A stretch of 64,000 nucleotides of DNA, from positions 3,844,001 to 3,908,000 of the forward strand of contig JAHQRK010000002.1 in the NCBI GenBank assembly GCA_019828595.1, given 5' to 3'. How positions within the stretch are numbered: the first letter of the stretch is position 1; each line of letters begins with the position of its first letter. The notes under the pieces are model-generated. The model did not search any database, was not told the DNA's origin, and worked only from the letters and a program-made list of their open reading frames with translations. Origin of the DNA: Aphanomyces cochlioides. Lineage: Eukaryota > Oomycota > Saprolegniomycetes > Saprolegniales > Verrucalvaceae. Shown here piece after piece: positions 50,746-60,615 of the stretch. The translations under genes were made by a program, and so were the position numbers.

Positions 50746-52491
50746 TTATTGTCGCACATATGACTTCAACTTTGCTACTTGGCTGGAGGGTACTCCCTGC
50801 AAGAGTCCTGACAATTCTTTGGCAAAACGAGCTTCGATTTTTTCGATCGCAGAATCGATGGCTAGAATCAGCAATGTATATAATAAATCCATGAAGGCGT
50901 TTACCTTGAGCAATCACATCATATTCTTCCACATGAGGCAGACGGATTGCATCCAAAGCCAAACGACATGATGCCAGCGAATATAAAATTGCAGGAAGAG
51001 AAGTCTACCGAGACAATCAATGTCTTGTCAGTAACAGCAAGACAAACCTGAACAACCCCAAGTTTGTCTTTTGAATACGATGCACAGGTAATATTTACCA
51101 AAGCGTCAGCACTGTAAACCACCGCCTAGAAATGTAATCTCAGGGAATAACGATGTTGCACGAAGTACCTGTGCGTGCAGCACTAAAGTTGAAAGAGTAA
51201 ACTGCCATATCACTTGGGCCAGTCCTTTCTCAAGCCAAATCCACGGAGATGGTACGGCTTCTTTACCACCGTCGATAATAAATGAGCTAACAACTGGTTG
51301 CTTGGAGATGATAGTCCCTGGGTTCACCGACGAGGCGCTCACTAGTTGCCATGCAACATCAAGAAGTTCCTGTACGACAGGTCCTTTTGCAGCTGTTTGT
51401 TTCCACTGCGCGATCACGTTTGTTTGAGCTGTAAAAGCATCAATTGAAGCCGTCGTAACCTGAAAGACTCGCAACCAAATGTCTTCACTTGCAAACAATT
51501 CCGTCACTTGAGAACGTGATATATTTTGGATATCCATGACTTGAAAATAAGTCTCCCAAAAGTCCAGTGAGCGGAGGGAAGGTTTATGGCATGCAGATGT
51601 CATGCGCTTTTCAAGGAATGCGACTTGAGATTGCGTTGGACTGGTTCGAATGGAGAGGAAGGTAGTGGGTTGATTCCTTCGAAGCAGACTATCTTGACAG
51701 CAAGTAGAACAATCCATCGTTGGATGGTGGAGGAGCTGCAAAATTTCTTTAGAAGCACTGCCAAGTTTTAATTCCGGTCGATGAAATAGACACGAGAACG
51801 TCAAAGCTGTAGTGAGCACCACAAAGTATAGTGCCGCTGAAGATAACATTAGGCCAAACGACAAAGCGACGCTACCCGACCAACTTCCAAAGAGGAAGAT
51901 AGCAAACGTCAACACAAAGCTTTGCGCTACACGAACAACAATTCGGGGAAACTCTGCGACAAATGTTGCCACGGGATCGCTGGGTGCATGAATGGCGAGG
52001 AGATTCTGGGGAGAAAAGCCAACAAAGGCAAAGACAAGCGCAGCTTGAGTAAGAATTGTCAACGCGCTTGAAACGTAAAACTCCTTGTCCACGAGCAGCC
52101 AAAATATTCCATTCCACAAGAATGCTGCAATCGCAAAGATGCCAAAGAGCACCAAGGACTCGAGACGACAAAGTCGTAGGACAATGGAAACATGAATCGA
52201 GTTAGATCGCGCTGGAAACTGCTGAGGGAGGAGAAATAGTAAAATGAGAGCAGCAGCCAAACTTCCTAGGACAACGAGCACCAATGCTAGCGTCAGCACT
52301 GTCGATTCCACAAATTCAAACACGATTTGATCGGTGGTTTCGAGCTCTTTTGCACCACCACCAACGATCCACTTGAGACTTGATGCAACAATATTGCTGC
52401 ATACAACAGCAATCAGACACGTGGATACGACGCCAGAGATGCAGCTTTGTACACGACTGCTCACTCGCGCGGCTTTCATCATGGCCGCCAT
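50746..52491 (-). CDS. NDC1: NDC1-like transmembrane nucleoporin
   Basis: ATG 52491 (MAAMMKAARVSSRVQSCISG); ATG 52479 is an alternative. Six or so membrane helices occupy residues ~20-255 (VVSTCLIAVVCSNIVASSLK, TLALVLVVLGSLAAALILLF, ESLVLFGIFAIAAFLWNGIF, SFVLTFAIFLFGSWSGSVAL, LYFVVLTTALTFSCLF). A long soluble C-terminal half follows with LDFWETYFQVMDIQNISRS. After an intron, DALVNITCASYSKDKLGVVQ corresponds to the conserved SLxEDRYGVVQ of NDC1; then ALDAIRLPHVEEYDVIAQ, a 44-nt intron and a final helix ending KLKSYVRQ (TAA 50746-50748). NDC1 anchors nuclear pores in the envelope (family knowledge). Confidence 0.6.
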
Positions 52492-52835
52492 CAACTTGTG
52501 GTTGATCAAATTAGAGTGAGGTCATACACTATTACAGTAAATTCAGAATTGTACTTTTTCGAATTTGGCGCCAAATTTTCATTTTTGAATTTGCGCGCCA
52601 ACGTGAAGACGAAACCGAGAGGCAAGATACATCAAGGCGACGGGGTCATCAAAAGGTGGGTAAAATTATTCTTCGGGAGGCTTTGCAGGATCTTGCAAGA
52701 TACAAAACTGAAGTCTCCTTCAATCTGGACATTCGTGGTACCTACAGGTAATAGAAGTTATCTTATGCAAGGGAGAGTCAACAACCAAGAGAGGGAACCT
52801 TTGGTCTGGATTCGACTACTGTATATCGTCGCTAG
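52481..52835 (+). CDS. Small hypothetical protein, paralogue of 54713-55064
   Basis: After the first exon, a strongly coding-like stretch reads FEFARQREDETERQDTSRRR, then VGKIILREALQDLARYKTEV and NLDIRGTY. A 44-nt intron (about 52744-52787) joins REGTFGLDSTTVYRR, with TAG at 52833-52835. No ATG lies in this frame upstream unless a 22-nt intron (52516-52537) links it to ATG 52481 (MAAINLWLIKL), which would overlap the NDC1 start on the other strand by 11 bp. The start is therefore doubtful. The segment around FEFARQ is duplicated at 54783-54840. Function unknown. Confidence 0.35.
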
Positions 52836-53169
52836 TTGGTCATATTTACTCAAACATTGCTCATGTTCTTAGCGTGCTTAAGACTGCTCGAACACTGGAG
52901 GAAACCAAGAATAAGCAGCCACGTTAATGTGAATTGACAACCAGGATTCGCCAAGCTTTATAACGTTTGTATTGTCGGTTCTTCCAGTGACATTCCCAGC
53001 ACAAGACGAGTCCGAGAGCTTTGATAGTAATTTTCTTGGACTCTGATGGGCTCTACACAAGGGCGAATGTTGTAGATTTTGTTGAGCGATACTCCCCACT
53101 TGGTTGTCACTCCATTTTCTTGGTTTCATGATCACATCGTTTGGGTCACACACATGCAAAGCAATTGAA
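52836..53169. other. Intergenic/duplicated segment
   Basis: 334 bp without a supported gene. A block ending ttgaattacaaat (about 53140-53178) recurs at about 53490-53526, showing local tandem duplication. Confidence 0.4.
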
Positions 53170-53277
53170 TTACAAATATGATAACGGCATGGACTCCAAT
53201 CCACGGCCCTTCCTCGTCAGAGGTAGCATGATGAAGGCCAGAACGAGGAGAGCGTACAAGATCAAGATGACTGACAT
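53170..53277 (-). pseudogene. Truncated paralogue of the mucin-like gene (signal peptide only)
   Basis: ATG 53277 opens MSVILILYALLVLAFIM, closely matching the signal peptide of the gene at 54345 (MSAILILCALLVLVFAD), with conserved DNA also just upstream of both ATGs (cgtccattttttgac on the minus strand). The frame ends after about 35 codons at TAA 53170-53172. Confidence 0.6.
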
Positions 53278-53559
53278 GATGTCTAGTCAAAAAATGGACG
53301 CCCTTCCAAATGGCACAGTTGGCTTTGAGCTGTTGAATAGTTTGAGCAGGACCGCCACTTCAAAGGGATGCGGCAACGAGCTCCGTCTCTGCAGTTCGAT
53401 GGATACATACTGTCACAGCTACAAATGGTCTTGGTCCTCAATGATATACAGTGTGGTCAAGGATGGCAGTCGAGCAACTAACCACCGTCCAGGGGTCACA
53501 CATATCCAAAGAGTTTGAATTACAAATTACAACTACTTAATTCGACAGGACATTTACAG

Positions 53560-54345
53560 TCACTCGGACGAGCTATTTGAATCGCGGGTGTCACTGTCGT
53601 TCTCGTACGTGACTGGGGTCATATTGACACCATAGTTACCTACTGTTGGAGTATTCACGGCTTCATGTTTGTCTGGATTCTTGCATTGAACATTTGCTCG
53701 TCGCTGTTTGACATACCACCATAATAAGACCATAATCACGAAGGTTGCAGCACCCAAAACGAACATCAAAAGGCGAGATTCCCACCCGACTTCTTGGCCC
53801 TCCTTGACTCGATGACCATTAGTGTCAACACTCACAGGGCATGGGGTCGTGGTGGTGGCGGTAGGTGTTGAACGTATATCAACCGTCGCAGTGGTTGCAG
53901 TGGTGGTGACGGTAGGTGTTGAACGGACAATAGTAGGTGCAGTGGTTGCAGTGGTTGGAGTCGTAGTGGTGATGATAGGTGTTGAACGTATATCAACCGT
54001 CGCAGTGGTTGCAGTGGTTGGGATCGTGGTGGTGACGGTAGGTGTTGAACGGACAATTGTAGGTGCAGTGGTTGCAGTGGTTGGAGTCGTGGTGGTGACG
54101 GTTGGTGTTGAGCGGACAATTATAGGTGTAGAGGTTCCAGTGGTTGGGGTCGTGGTGGTCACAAGAAGTTGAGACTGGAGGAATGCAGGAACGATCGTAT
54201 CAATTGTTGCAGAGGAGGTTGTAGTGATGATGGCTGAAGAATGCCAAGGAAGGGACATGGATGGGAGTCCATTAGCTGTCTTCACTGAGGTTGCGTCGGC
54301 GAACACCAGAACGAGGAGAGCGCACAAGATCAAGATGGCTGACAT
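53560..54345 (-). CDS. Mucin-like type I surface glycoprotein with Thr-rich repeats
   Basis: ATG 54345, 261 residues, intronless. A signal peptide (MSAILILCALLVLVFADATS) precedes a Ser/Thr-rich stalk made of ~21-residue repeats of the form STPTVTTTTPTTATTAPTIV, alternating with a variant ending ATVDIR. Then comes a short Cys/Gly segment, one membrane helix (LLMFVLGAATFVIMVLLWWY) and a ~55-residue acidic, Ser-rich cytosolic tail. The Thr/Pro density predicts heavy O-glycosylation. Mucin-like proteins of oomycetes are found on cyst coats and germlings and may aid adhesion (established for other species; inference here). Repeat number can change by recombination. Confidence 0.7.
   Translation of the reverse strand: MSAILILCALLVLVFADATSVKTANGLPSMSLPWHSSAIITTTSSATIDTIVPAFLQSQLLVTTTTPTTGTSTPIIVRSTPTVTTTTPTTATTAPTIVRSTPTVTTTIPTTATTATVDIRSTPIITTTTPTTATTAPTIVRSTPTVTTTATTATVDIRSTPTATTTTPCPVSVDTNGHRVKEGQEVGWESRLLMFVLGAATFVIMVLLWWYVKQRRANVQCKNPDKHEAVNTPTVGNYGVNMTPVTYENDSDTRDSNSSSE
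53850..54165. repeat. Tandem coding minisatellite, about 63-bp unit
   Basis: Roughly five imperfect copies built on ggtgttgaacg...gcagtggttgcagtggttgg, alternating two unit types (gacaatagtaggtgcagtgg and tatatcaaccgtcgcagtgg), in frame within the mucin-like gene. One unit is shortened. Confidence 0.7.
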
Positions 54346-54712
54346 GATGTCTTGTCAAAAAATGGACGTCGTAGCAAGCGAGTCGGCGAAGCCTGCTCAG
54401 GTTTCTACAGCCGTGCCAGACAAGGTTTCACACCACGATTTGCATCCGACGACGCATTCTTCCTTGGTAAGGGTATCACAGAGGGTCATCTTAAGAACAG
54501 CTGTACTCTTGCTTTTGTCCCCAATGTACAGTGAAGGGCTCACGACGACGAAATATAGACCAAAACAGCACTACGGTATTCTAGACCATGCAGACACAAG
54601 CCAGACACGTCGAAACGACGCCAGAGGAGCCGCTTTGTTCTTGATTGCTCACCCGTGTGGTCCCTTTGTCCTTGTCATTTCAAGGTATGTCAGTCAATTA
54701 GAGTGATGTGGG
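54346..54712. other. Upstream region of the mucin-like gene
   Basis: 367 bp. Contains the conserved segment shared with the truncated paralogue and the first of two 39-bp repeats (54681-54719). A minus-strand open stretch (KMTLCDTLTKEECVVG) is not supported by a start. Confidence 0.4.
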
Positions 54713-54767
54713 ATGAATCTTGAAATGACAAGGTATGTCAGTCAATTAGAGTGATGTGGGATGAATC
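54681..54767. repeat. Two direct copies of a 39-bp unit (period 48)
   Basis: caaggtatgtcagtcaatta... ending gggatgaatc occurs at 54681-54719 and again identically at 54729-54767. The second copy covers the first exon and the candidate 25-nt intron of the gene at 54713. Confidence 0.8.
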
Positions 54768-55064
54768 GTTAACAGTAAATTGAAATTTGGCGCCAAATTT
54801 TCCATTTTTGAATTTGCGCGCCAAAGTGAAGAAGATACCGAGAAAAAGTATAAAGTTGAATCTTTGAGCACCACGATGCGTAGAATGAACTGAAGGAGAT
54901 ATGTCACGTGGAAGAGGTATGCATATTGAAAGATCCTGCTACTACGCTCCCTTTTCTGCAGGTATTTCAAGCTTATTGATGTCATCGCCGACAAGAACGA
55001 CAGAAAGACTATGCGAAACTCAGCATTAAAACTGTGCACTTTTAAGTCCTTCGTGCCGAAATAG
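54713..55064 (+). CDS. Small basic hypothetical protein, four exons
   Basis: ATG 54713 (MNLEMTRYVSQL) is linked by a 25-nt GT-AG intron (54751-54775) to DKLKFGAKFSIFEFARQSEE, by a 48-nt intron (54848-54895) to RYVTWKR, and by a 45-nt intron (54917-54961) to YFKLIDVIADKNDRKTMRNS, ending ALKLCTFKSFVPK at TAG 55062-55064. All junctions keep frame and the joined protein (~77 residues) looks like a real folded helical protein. No family is recognised. Exon 2 shares DNA with 52562-52620, so the two small genes are paralogues or share a duplicated exon. Confidence 0.5.
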
Positions 55065-55307
55065 CATCACATGCCACACCCCGCACTCTTTGATGTAGGA
55101 TTTATTCATTGCACTCTTAAGCAATCTTTACGCAGCCCGTCTCGACAGAGCTTATCGTTATGAATGTTGTATACGATGTCCAGGATATCCCGTAAGTCCT
55201 ATTTCCACAGGCATATCGGTAGATTCACTGGGTAGAAATTGACTGAACAAGGTTTATTTCAAAAGGAATATCGTCCGAGTATATCGACCAAGTGCTCGAA
55301 TCCCTCT

Positions 55308-56843
55308 TTACGCACGAGCTTGCGTCATTTGAGCAAGCTCTTCAGGGGCGTACACAGCGCATGAAAATCGGTTGTTGACGATTTCCAAAAACATCCGTGC
55401 AGCGATTGGTAATATTGCATCGTTGAAGTCATACTTGACATCATGTCAGTGCAAAACAAGAGTGAATTTCCTTACCGTATCGCTGTGGCACTCGCGATTT
55501 TGCGTTTCCGACTATTCAACAACACTTACACGCCAATCATTAGCGCTGATTACCTCGCTCGCCGTTCCAATGAGGAAGAAACAACCTGAACGTTCGTGCA
55601 GGTAGTACGAAAAGTCCTCCGAGTACATTTTTGGCAGACCATCAGACGTCACGTTCGCCTTGCCGACAACTTGTTCAGCAACTTGCAAGACAATATTTGC
55701 TGCTGTGGCATCGTTCACGACCACGGGATAGCCATCGACAAAGTTGACAGTGCCAGTCACACCATACGCAGCACATGTACTGTGTACAATGGTCGTCATA
55801 CCTTCAAGACATTTTAGCACGGCGCAGAAATTTTCAGCACTTACGTTCGCGGATAATAGCTTGAACATCGACAGAGAAGTCACGCGTCGTGCCAGACAAC
55901 GTCACTTGTGATGGAATGACGTTGTCCGCTTCACCGCCGTGAACTTGCGTGATGGAAATGACAGCTCCTTCATGCGGAGAAATGCTCCGGCTTGCGATTG
56001 ATTGCACGGCGAGAATGATTTGACCAGCGGCGACGATCGGATCCTAGAAAAGCATGACAACGCCATCACAATGATCTTTACCTTGGTGACATGAGGAGCC
56101 GAGCCGTGGCCGCCAGGACCAGAGATAACAATTTTGAAGCGAGATGCGTGCGCCAGCAAAGGTCCAGCTTTCGTCGCGACAACTCCCAGAGGAAATGGAG
56201 CATTATGGTACCTAGCAAGACCTTTCAGTGGCATTTAGACCTGATGGTGTACCCGTAGACTTCCTCGACGGATTCCAAGCAGCCATCTTTGATCATGGCA
56301 GGAGCGCCTACAAGTTGAAATTATTCTGCCGCTCGAAGGATTTGATAAGACTTACCAAATCGACCCTCTTCGGCTGGCTGGAAGAGCAGACGGACTATAG
56401 TATGTGGCGGTAACAAGTGTCGGCGCTTACTCAATAGTGCTGCAAAACCCATGAGCGACGCTGTGTGGCCATCGTGGCCGCACATATGTGCTGCTTTGAC
56501 TACTTTTGACTGGTACTCAAGGTGAGGATTGTGTTCCGTCATTGGCAGTGCGTCCATGTCGCCACGGAATGCAATACACGTCAGACGAGCCGTCTTTTCG
56601 CCTTCAGCAGGTCCATGAATGTCCACAACGAGGCCTACATGCCGGTAAGAGTCCTTGCTGTCACGGAATATCACCTGTCGTCGCGCAGTGCTTAATGTTT
56701 TCTCGTGGAATCTGGGCTTCATTGACGAGAAACTCTTCAACGAGTGCTTGCGTTTTGAATTCTTGAAAGCCCAGCTCTGGATTTTCATGAATCTCATGGC
56801 GGATCGAAGCGATCTTGGCGAAGAACGAGGCGTATGAGCTCAT
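55308..56843 (-). CDS. M20 family amidohydrolase (IAA-amino acid/hippurate hydrolase-like)
   Basis: A zinc-type aminoacylase cleaving N-acyl amino acids. ATG 56843 (MSSYASFFAKIASIRHEIHE) begins IRHEIHENPELGFQEF. A ~47-nt intron leads to VVDIHGPAEGEKTARLTCIA, FRGDMDALPMTEHNP, then MCGHDGHTASLMGFAALLSK (metal-binding His residues) and LLFQPAEEG (catalytic Glu pair). Later exons give ISGPGGHGSAPHVTK of the lid domain, IVAAGQIILAVQSIASRSIS, MYSEDFSYYLHERSGCFFLI and DFNDAILPIAARMFLEI. All family motifs are present. The C-terminus at TAA 55308-55310 is inferred. In plants this family frees auxin from conjugates; the substrate here is unknown. Confidence 0.8.
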
Positions 56844-57435
56844 GCAGTCCAATTATGCAATGGTTGGTCGATTGCAAGCATCCGACTTGGAATCAGGTTT
56901 TAGTTCAATGAGGGAGATTTGCAAAACTTCTCGGGGAAGTTGGCAAGTCCACGGCCTCCACTAGCCAAAGTACGCCACAAGAAGGTCATAAGGTGAAGGT
57001 AAGGAAGACACGTCGTACAGATTGTGATGTGTCGTCAACTCAACCGTGCTTTCGGCTGACGTGGCGGCAAGACACGAGTTCCGACGTTGGATACACATGT
57101 TCCATCGTTAGTTGGCCAAACTAGGAAATGAAAACAGACTCTCTGTCACAAGTCCACGTCGCTGCGAATCAAAGAGAGAGCCTCCTGCAGTTTGAAAAGA
57201 CGCAACACCTTGCTCCCTTCCATGTCTGTTTCAAGCAAAGCTCTCGAGAGGAAAGCACACTGGAGTCAGATACATCTATCGTCTTGGAGTGGATTGAGCG
57301 AAATGGAGTCCACATCGGCAAGCATTGCATTCCAGCGTTCTACCGAGATTAGATCCATGCGCATCTGCGAAGTGCAAGTCAATCAAAGAACGACACACTT
57401 GTTGAAGTGTCCGTTCATTTTTCAAGTTCCATATC
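56844..57435. other. Divergent intergenic region
   Basis: 592 bp between the M20 gene and the first asparagine synthetase-like copy. Short open frames (for example 57128-57352) have no recognisable similarity. No RNA gene or repeat is seen. Confidence 0.45.
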
Positions 57436-59563
57436 ATGTGCGGCATTGTCGCTTACCTCGACTTTTCATCTACGGCTGCAGACTCCACCCCTCCGCCTGA
57501 ACTTGCCGCTGCTCTGAATTTGATCACCATCATGGTCCGGATGGTCAAGGCGTCTGGACAGCACCTGGAGTCGGACTTGGCCATGCTCGACTCTCCATCA
57601 TGGATGTCCAACATGGAGCTCAGCCCATGCACGACGAAACCAACTCGATCCATGCGGTCGTCAACGGCGAGTTCTATGACTTTGAAGCGATCCAAGCCGA
57701 CCTCGAAAGCCAAGGCCATGTCTTCAAGACGCACAGCGACTCGGAAATCCTCATCCATCTCTACAAAGAGCATGGACTCAACTGCTTTGACTACTTGCAA
57801 GGCGAGTTTGCCTTTGTGTTGTACGACTCGATCCGTCAGCGATTGATTGTTGGTCGCGATCGATACGGCGTCAAGCCATTGTTCTACACGGTGGTGAACA
57901 ACCGCCTCATGGTTGCGTCGGAGGCGAAAGCCTTCTTGGCCATGGGATGGAAGCCTGAATGGGATGTGGCTTCGATCGCCGGCAATGGCGTCTTCTCCGA
58001 CACTCGTACGCTTTTTCGTGGAGTGAAGAAATCCGTCCTGCGAGCTATTTGACCGTCACCACCACTGGAACGATCACGACTGACATCTACTTTGAGCCTG
58101 ACTATCCCGACAAGACCATCCCAGACCCTCGATCGGTGGATGAAATGATTGAAGGTGTCCGTGCTCGACTGCTGGAAGCTGTGCGCTGTGGCTTGCGCAG
58201 TGATGTCTCCGTGGCTGTCTATCTCAGGTAACAACAACTGGACGGCGGCATGAAAATCTAATGCGTGGATTATTGTAGTGGTGGCATTGATTCGTCGACT
58301 GTGATGGGCATGGCTCTCTCCATCCTTCGTGAGAAGAATCCCGACGCCACATTGGATGTCTTCACTATTGCCTTCGACGACAGGGCAGCTCCAATGTACA
58401 CTTCCTGAAACACTCATGGCTTTGGTGTAGATAGTCCACGGAACGAATTACGATGAGAGTCCCATTGCAGAGCGTAGTGCCAAGCACGTCAACGCTAGGT
58501 TCAATGTCTTCCACGGGACGCAAGAGGCCATGATGGATGCCTTCGATGACGCCGTGTGGCATTGGGAAGCTCCGATCCTGGATTTCAACGGCACAGCCAA
58601 GTTTTTACTGTCCAAGTATGTCCGTGATGCTGGCTACAAAGTCGTCTTGACTGGTACTGTTCTCCTGGTCAAGTCGTGGAATCCTGTACGCCATCATGTA
58701 GGCGAGGGATCCGATGAGCATTTCGCCGGCTATGCGTACTTCCGATCAGATTTCTTGTGGAGCCAACTTCGCCACCGTCGCTCTCGGATGCATTTCGGCA
58801 TGCAAAGCTCGCTCAGACGAGAGCAACAACGCGAGAAATGCTGAGCGAGGTGGGGTTTGGTTCAGTTGAGGAGTTTGTGGAAGGTGGTCGACAGCTGCTC
58901 AACAACATCTCAACCATTCAGGGTATGATGCTTGCTAGTAGTCTGTTTCCTTCAAAGCTCTTGGACAAATCGCTGTCGTCGAATCCTGGCGAAGCCTTTG
59001 CGCTTAGCTTGACGGCCGTCGAGCGTCAGAAAGCATCGACCAAGTGGCACCCTCTCCACACTGCTCTCTGCGTCGAGACGCGATCCTTCTTGCCGAATAT
59101 CTTGTGCAACCACTTGGGCGACCGCAGTGAAATGGCGCATTCCATTGAAGGCCGTGTGCCATTTCTCGACAACGTATGTCAACAGCCTTCCGCCAGAAGT
59201 CAAGATCCGTGTCGACGAAACCACAGGGACTTTCACCGACAAATGGATCCTGCGCCAAGCCGTCAAGCCATTCGTCTCTCAGGAACTCTACGAACGACCC
59301 AAAGTACGCTTCTTGGCGCCACCGTCCGAGTTTGATCCCGAAGGGTACCACTGGAAGAAGATCAAGTCGCGCGTGACACAGGAAGCCGTGGAGCGCTTGG
59401 GCTGGATGGACTGGTCGTTTGTCGACATCTTGATGACGCGCTTCATCCAAACAAACGATCGAATCGCGCAAGATTTGCTCAACATCGTCATGTCGTTCAT
59501 CGTGATCCAAGAACGCGTGGCGTCGCGAAGTGGACTCGATCATCGTTGTCACAAGCATCGTGA
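57436..59563 (+). pseudogene. Asparagine synthetase (glutamine-hydrolysing)-like, copy 1, disrupted
   Basis: Starts with MCGIVAYLDF, whose Cys2 is the glutaminase nucleophile. Downstream are NGEFYDFEAI, DSEILIHLYKEHGLNCFDYL, GEFAFVLYDSIRQRLIVGRD, then, across a canonical GT-AG intron (58228-58278), SGGIDSSTV (the ATP-binding SGGxDSS loop), GEGSDEHFAGYAYF and GDRSEMAHSIEGRVPFLD. Comparison with copies 2 and 3 shows frame breaks near 57522, 58031, 58757, 59172 and 59520. The donor of its second intron (near 58382) lacks GT. It is a decaying gene; the domain order (class II GATase then ATP pyrophosphatase) is complete. Confidence 0.75.
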
Positions 59564-60615
59564 GGTCTCATGCTATGTAAAGATGACATATACCAAGCTT
59601 GGAGTTCTTCAGAGCTTGAATCGTACGCCAAGCTCGCAAAGACACAGATCTCTCCACATCGCCGAGTGAATCCCACGAGCTACGACCAAAGGTCAACATC
59701 CGACGGCAATGAGTTGCCATGAGCATGCCAACTCCATCGTTGAAATTCATCCCCCCGTGGGACTAGCCCGTCACCCAACCTGTGGACCCGACAATACCTC
59801 AACCTGATTTGATTGCTGCCTCAACTTCATGCACGTTTTTATCTACAAAGCCAAGACAACGCCGGCTGATCCGTGCAGCACAGGATGCATTGCATTGGAT
59901 TCTAGCCACTACTGTACTTCTAAAGCCATGACACTCGCAAGACCAGCACCGAAAGTCAGTCTAAAGTAGGCATGCATGCCTCCACGGATGCTCCTCACCA
60001 TGGCGATCTTCCTTCGTCGCCAGCTACAGCGGAGAGCTTGCTCCATGCAGGCTGTACAAGCTCCTCAAGGCTGGTTGCTTTCTCCAATCGGTTCAAAAAA
60101 TCATCCCTTCACGCTGGTTACAAAGCTCTGACGATTATTGTACAACGTCAACGCCTTGAGCTATCATGATGCCGACAGTCTTTCCAGTCCGACTTGCTCT
60201 GGTTGAAGATTTTCCATGGGAAGTAGACTCCAAGGAAGCTGAAACCAAGTGTCGCGCTACACGATCTTGGTTGCTCCACCTCTTTGTTTGCTCGCATATG
60301 GATTGCAACCAACGATGCCACCCGTCAATGTCTCTTCCTGAGGGAAACAACGCTATAGATGGGCTGGGTATATCAACAGTAGCAGCTCTAGTGATGCTGA
60401 CTGTTTCGATCGTCGTCGTTTGAGACTTCTGCTGTCAAATCCAACGTGGTATGCATGCAGGAGTTGCACGACGAAACATCCATTTCGTCAGCATCTCTTG
60501 GTCCGACTTTGGGTTGGCCCGTCGTTTGTCTTTCTATGAATCCACTGCGCGGACAACCTTGGAAGAACAAGGACGCGGATATTCCAACTGGCGTTCATTC
60601 TGCAATCTTCGTCCC
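59564..60615. other. Region between asparagine synthetase-like copies 1 and 2
   Basis: 1,052 bp. An 85-codon plus-strand frame at 60166-60423 (MMPTVFPVRLALVEDFPWEV) ends in a hydrophobic helix (GISTVAALVMLTVSIVVV) and could be a small tail-anchored protein, at low confidence. Nothing else is recognised. Confidence 0.35.

Noticed and set aside
53822..54172. Valine-rich plus-strand frame of 116 codons
   Set aside because: It is the complement of the Thr-rich repeats of the mucin-like gene and has no features of its own.
55160..55378. Plus-strand small gene (MNVVYDVQDIP joined to ISSEYIDQVLESLFTHELAS)
   Set aside because: It looks coding, but it overlaps the conserved C-terminal exon of the M20 hydrolase (DFNDAILPIAARMFLEI) on the other strand, which has stronger support.
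60451..60615. N-terminal extension of asparagine synthetase-like copy 2
   Set aside because: The catalytic cysteine must follow the initiator Met, so MCGIVAF at 60616 is the start; the extension has no counterpart in copy 1.
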